A stretch of DNA of 35,631 nt from RUG12461 sp045657665 (GTDB lineage: Bacteria > Bacillota > Clostridia > Lachnospirales > Lachnospiraceae): the NCBI GenBank assembly GCA_045657665.1, contig JAZOTN010000016.1, forward strand, positions 1 through 35,631. The letters are read 5' to 3'. The translations under genes were made by a program, and so were the position numbers. Shown in pieces: positions 33,650 through 35,631 of this stretch (position 1 is its first letter; each line of letters opens with the position of its first letter). Below the pieces are notes generated by a model. It saw only the letters and a list, made by a program, of their open reading frames with translations. It did not search any database and was not told the DNA's origin.

Positions 33650-34468
33650 CTACTCTTCTTCATCCTCATCGAATACAGCCTCCAGCGCCGTATCCAATAT
33701 CGTCAGATCCATGGTATATTCCGCCATTTCCTCCCCCTTTGCAGAAGGAACAGCGGACAGCAGTTCCGCCGTTCTCTCATCCAATGCCGCAAGGGATAAT
33801 TCGGTCCTCCCCGGGTATTTCTCAGTGGCCTTCTCAAATGCTGAGGAAAAGAGTCCTTCCGGGACCATGGGATCCTCCGTATCATTGAATACCCAGGAAA
33901 GATAGAGCTTTCCCTCCGACGACTCCGTAAACAGCCCTGCCACACATTCCCCGTCTTCGATCTTCACGAAGGAAAGTTCCGGATCCAGCTGTGTGGTATT
34001 CACGGGACTTATCCCGGACTCCGCCAGGTCTTTTTCGATCCGCTCCGAAAAGCGCTCCTTTTCCTCTTCCGAGAGATCCTTGAGCGAACGGATCCCCTCC
34101 CGGTTCCCCTTGACCTTTGCAAGCTTTTCCGCATCCGAAAGCTTCAGGGTAAACCAGGATCTGAATCCTTCCCTTTTTTCCATACCGAAATGCTCTGCCA
34201 TACGGATCAGCGCAGGAGCATCGGAAGGCAGCACCGAAAGGGAAAATCTGGTGTATCCCTTTTGTCTGGTCCTCAGGAGCGATTCCAGCAAAAGGTCCGT
34301 CCCCAGTCCTTTCTGCTGAAGATCCTCCCGGATCCCGAGATAGCGAAGAGATGCGTCTCTCCCGAATGCGGTCAGCATACAGACTCCCGCATCTTCTTCC
34401 TCTTTCGTCAGATAGAAGGAAAGGATCCCCTTTTCCTGGTTTTCGTCTGTAAATTCTCTGATTGCCAT
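33650..34468 (-). CDS. GNAT-type acetyltransferase-like protein, probably two GNAT folds
   Basis: A 272-residue protein. The first half has the acetyl-CoA-binding motif YLGIREDLQQKGLGTDLLLESLL (about residues 37-60, with the QxxGxG loop) and the following beta-bulge region. The second half (about 160-260) repeats the fold more weakly (LYLSWVFNDTEDPMVPEGLFSSAFEK) without the motif. It ends in an acidic tail DEDEEE. The start at 34468 has AAAGGAGAGAGGATT, and an in-frame frame reaching to 34660 runs across the pseudogene and is not used. It is next to and probably cotranscribed with the giant protein gene, which it may modify (inference). Confidence 0.8.
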   Translation of the reverse strand: MAIREFTDENQEKGILSFYLTKEEEDAGVCMLTAFGRDASLRYLGIREDLQQKGLGTDLLLESLLRTRQKGYTRFSLSVLPSDAPALIRMAEHFGMEKREGFRSWFTLKLSDAEKLAKVKGNREGIRSLKDLSEEEKERFSERIEKDLAESGISPVNTTQLDPELSFVKIEDGECVAGLFTESSEGKLYLSWVFNDTEDPMVPEGLFSSAFEKATEKYPGRTELSLAALDERTAELLSAVPSAKGEEMAEYTMDLTILDTALEAVFDEDEEE

Positions 34469-34493
34469 AATCCTCTCTCCTTTCAGGGTTACT

Positions 34494-34938
34494 TTACAAT
34501 TCTTTTGCCCAATCACCTGTCTCCTCAGGTCCTTTATATGTGAAACACAAAGTAGTAATATCATCAAACTGCTCAGTTTCGCCGGAAAACTCCGCGATCC
34601 TCTGCCGTACGAGTGCATCCAGTTCCTTCTCCGTGGATATTGCAACGATCTCCTGCACATAGCTTTTCATCTTCTTTGACATGGTCTCAAAGGATTCCGC
34701 CAGAACCTGAATATCATGATAAAGATTCCAGAATTCATCGTCGGTCTGATCCGACGCCCAGATATTAAGCTGCAGGAGGCTGTCCTTGTCCTTCCTGTTC
34801 TACCGTTTTATTCAACATATTGAGCTGCACATGCGAAACGATTAGAAAGGCAAATCCCATGCACAGAACAACAATAACAACCAGTCGGATCAGTTTTCCT
34901 GCCAGTCCCTTTGGCATGATGTCAGAGATTTTCTTCAT
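34494..34938 (-). pseudogene. Decayed SpoIIE-type phosphatase with membrane sensor
   Basis: From ATG 34938 the frame encodes a membrane helix (LVVIVVLCMGFAFLIVS) and stops at 34765. After a frameshift near 34780-34800 a second frame reads on (DQTDDEFWNLYHDIQVLAES, then MSKKMKSYVQEIVAIS). This sequence, as in sensor-HAMP phosphatases, runs straight into TEKELDALVRQ and the PP2C end GETEQFDDITTLCF. About 200 residues of the PP2C domain, including its GDFYD and DVSGKG metal motifs, are missing, and so is most of the sensor. The gene cannot make an active enzyme. Confidence 0.85.
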
Positions 34939-35086
34939 TTGCGTTTTCGGGAGAGTTCTCTATCTCTATAAAATCATCAAGCTCCCCATCCAGCTCCTGC
35001 TTAAGCTGCGGTGCAGTTTGAATATCAACCGCCCCCTCGATCGACACGTTCAGAACATTACCGTTTTTCTCTTTTTTTACTGTCAT
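34922..35086 (-). pseudogene. Truncated STAS-domain gene
   Basis: From ATG 35086 (GGAGG nine bases upstream) a 54-codon frame begins MTVKKEKNGNVLNVSIEGAV and continues DIQTAPQLKQELDGELDD, an ordinary STAS N-terminus. It then jumps to FIEIENSPENANEENL, which resembles a STAS C-terminus. The middle, with the phosphorylatable Ser loop, is missing. The stop overlaps the start of the phosphatase remnant by 17 bases, so an intact STAS-phosphatase operon once stood here, like the one at 18995-21805. Confidence 0.75.
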
Positions 35087-35157
35087 TTATCCACACCTCC
35101 ATTTTCGGTTCTGCTTCCTTCATAGACCGGTTTTTCTCATCCCGGCTTTTAGTCAAA

Positions 35158-35198
35158 AAAAGCACATCCACCGGTCTCATCCGAATGGATATGCTTTT
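35158..35198 (-). terminator. Hairpin with T-run, possible terminator
   Basis: Arms of 13 bases (AAAAGCATATCCA and TGGATGTGCTTTT on the minus strand) pair with one G-U and are followed by TTTTTTGACT. Loop is about 15 bases. It would stop a minus-strand transcript arriving from the right, but no gene is visible there, so its source is unclear. Confidence 0.5.
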
Positions 35199-35578
35199 CA
35201 ACGATCCTTCATGTTAAAACGATACAGATATCAAGATCTCAACCCCCTTATTTTCCCTATTGTACCTTCTATTCCGGGAAGTTTCAAGAAAAACTGCTAA
35301 TTAGGTCGTTTGTCAAACGACCATTTTTCAGAGCCATTATGTTATTATCCTATCAGAGGTTGAGGGCATCGTGGATGTACCAGGGCTCGCTGCCTCTTTA
35401 TCTTTAGTGGATGAAAGAAGTGCTGATTTATGCCAAAAAAGCATCTCAGGTTAATTCCCTCTGGGCATTTTCTATACTTTGTATTTTTTCAACCTGCGCT
35501 CCCGAAGTTTTATACCTATGAATTAGATATAAAACCTTCAAACGCCCTAAAATACAGTGTTTTTATCCGCCTGAGAAC
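35199..35578. other. 380-bp non-coding region with palindromes
   Basis: No convincing gene. GGTCGTTTGTCAAACGACC (35304-35322) is a near-perfect palindrome followed by ATTTTT. GTTTTATA...TATAAAAC (35507-35535) is an 8-bp inverted repeat. TAGATATAAAA at 35524-35534 recurs at 35596-35606 in the promoter to the right. A start-less plus frame of about 44 codons ends at the TAA just before 35455 and has no recognised similarity. Confidence 0.45.
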
Positions 35579-35617
35579 TTGACTTTTCTGCTCCATAGAT
35601 ATAAAATATATCTATGG
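35579..35617 (+). promoter_or_regulatory. Promoter overlapped by a 25-bp palindrome
   Basis: TTGACT (35579-35584) and TAAAAT (35602-35607) are separated by 17 bp. The perfect dyad CCATAGATATA - AAA - TATATCTATGG (35593-35617) covers the -10 box and the expected transcription start, so a bound repressor would shut the promoter. A half-site lies 72 bp upstream. The gene starts at 35628 after GGAGG. Confidence 0.7.
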
Positions 35618-35627
35618 AGGAGGTCAT

Positions 35628-35631
35628 ATGC
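35628..35631 (+). CDS. Start codon of a gene cut by the right edge
   Basis: ATG at 35628-35630 follows GGAGGAGGTCAT, with a strong promoter and operator-like dyad just upstream. Only the start codon is inside the window. The self-overlapping operator suggests an autoregulated gene, for example a small transcription factor (inference). Confidence 0.45.

Noticed and set aside
31794..33905. 703-codon open frame on the plus strand
   Set aside because: It lies antisense to the giant helical gene. The biased codons of that gene (few stops in the mirror frame) explain it. It has no ribosome site and its product has no sensible domain.
35304..35454. Start-less plus-strand frame of about 44 codons (contains VEGIVDVPGLAASLSLVDER)
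   Set aside because: No start codon or ribosome site, no recognised similarity, and length is within chance. It could be a gene relic but is unsupported.
1..35631. CRISPR arrays, tRNA, rRNA, insertion sequences
   Set aside because: No regularly spaced repeats, no cloverleaf with a matching acceptor stem, and no transposase-like frame were seen on either strand by eye.

Overview
The window looks like a chromosome segment of a gut-type Clostridia, most likely Lachnospiraceae. This is inferred from strong AGGAGG ribosome sites, mid-range GC, DUF3021/LytTR and DUF308 genes, the VTC-DUF4956-CotH trio, a DUF6033-like protein and many SpoIIE-phosphatase/STAS parts. No rRNA, tRNA, CRISPR array, transposase or phage gene was seen.

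Layout. 1-1310: the 5' end of a minus-strand gene, then a plus-strand pair (HPr-like protein, DUF308 membrane protein) behind a promoter flanked by palindromes. 1314-5449 (minus): pyk, pepT and an MscS channel with an unusual C-terminal domain. 5520-14097 (minus): a NHLM-type peptide export locus. It holds three small double-glycine-leader cargo genes (5520-5786, 12783-13040, 13206-13454), a shortened HlyD-like protein, a C39-peptidase ABC exporter, a second ABC exporter, a STAS protein, two LytTR regulators, a DUF3021 protein and a lipoprotein. 14120-18796 (minus): an HExxH membrane protein, a small membrane protein and a three-gene ABC-2 transporter. 18995-22010 (plus): STAS, SpoIIE phosphatase and a 17-codon orphan ORF. 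22013-23955 (minus): two charged coiled-coil or DUF6033-like proteins. 24088-27235 (minus): CotH, DUF4956 and VTC. 27414-35086 (minus): a 2072-residue helical protein, a GNAT protein and a decayed phosphatase-STAS pair. 35200-35631: mostly non-coding, ending in a plus-strand promoter and start codon.

Main result. Four promoters carry the same unusual element: two half-sites of about 13 bp (GACCACTTAGACA and GACCGAATAGACA in the clearest copy) repeated with a 21-bp period. In three of the four a -35-like hexamer starts 20 bp after the second half-site. They precede cargo gene 13206-13454 (site A), the orphan ORF at 21957 (B), cargo gene 5520-5786 (C) and the ABC-2 operon (D, weaker). A two-turn direct repeat upstream of -35 is what LytTR regulators bind, and two LytTR genes lie inside the locus. 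I infer one regulon in which a LytTR pair controls secretion of small GG-leader proteins by a C39 exporter, together with an ABC-2/HExxH/lipoprotein operon. Two cargos look like small SH3/KOW-type barrels, and no peptide-modifying enzyme is present, so this is probably secretion of small folded proteins and not a classical modified bacteriocin.
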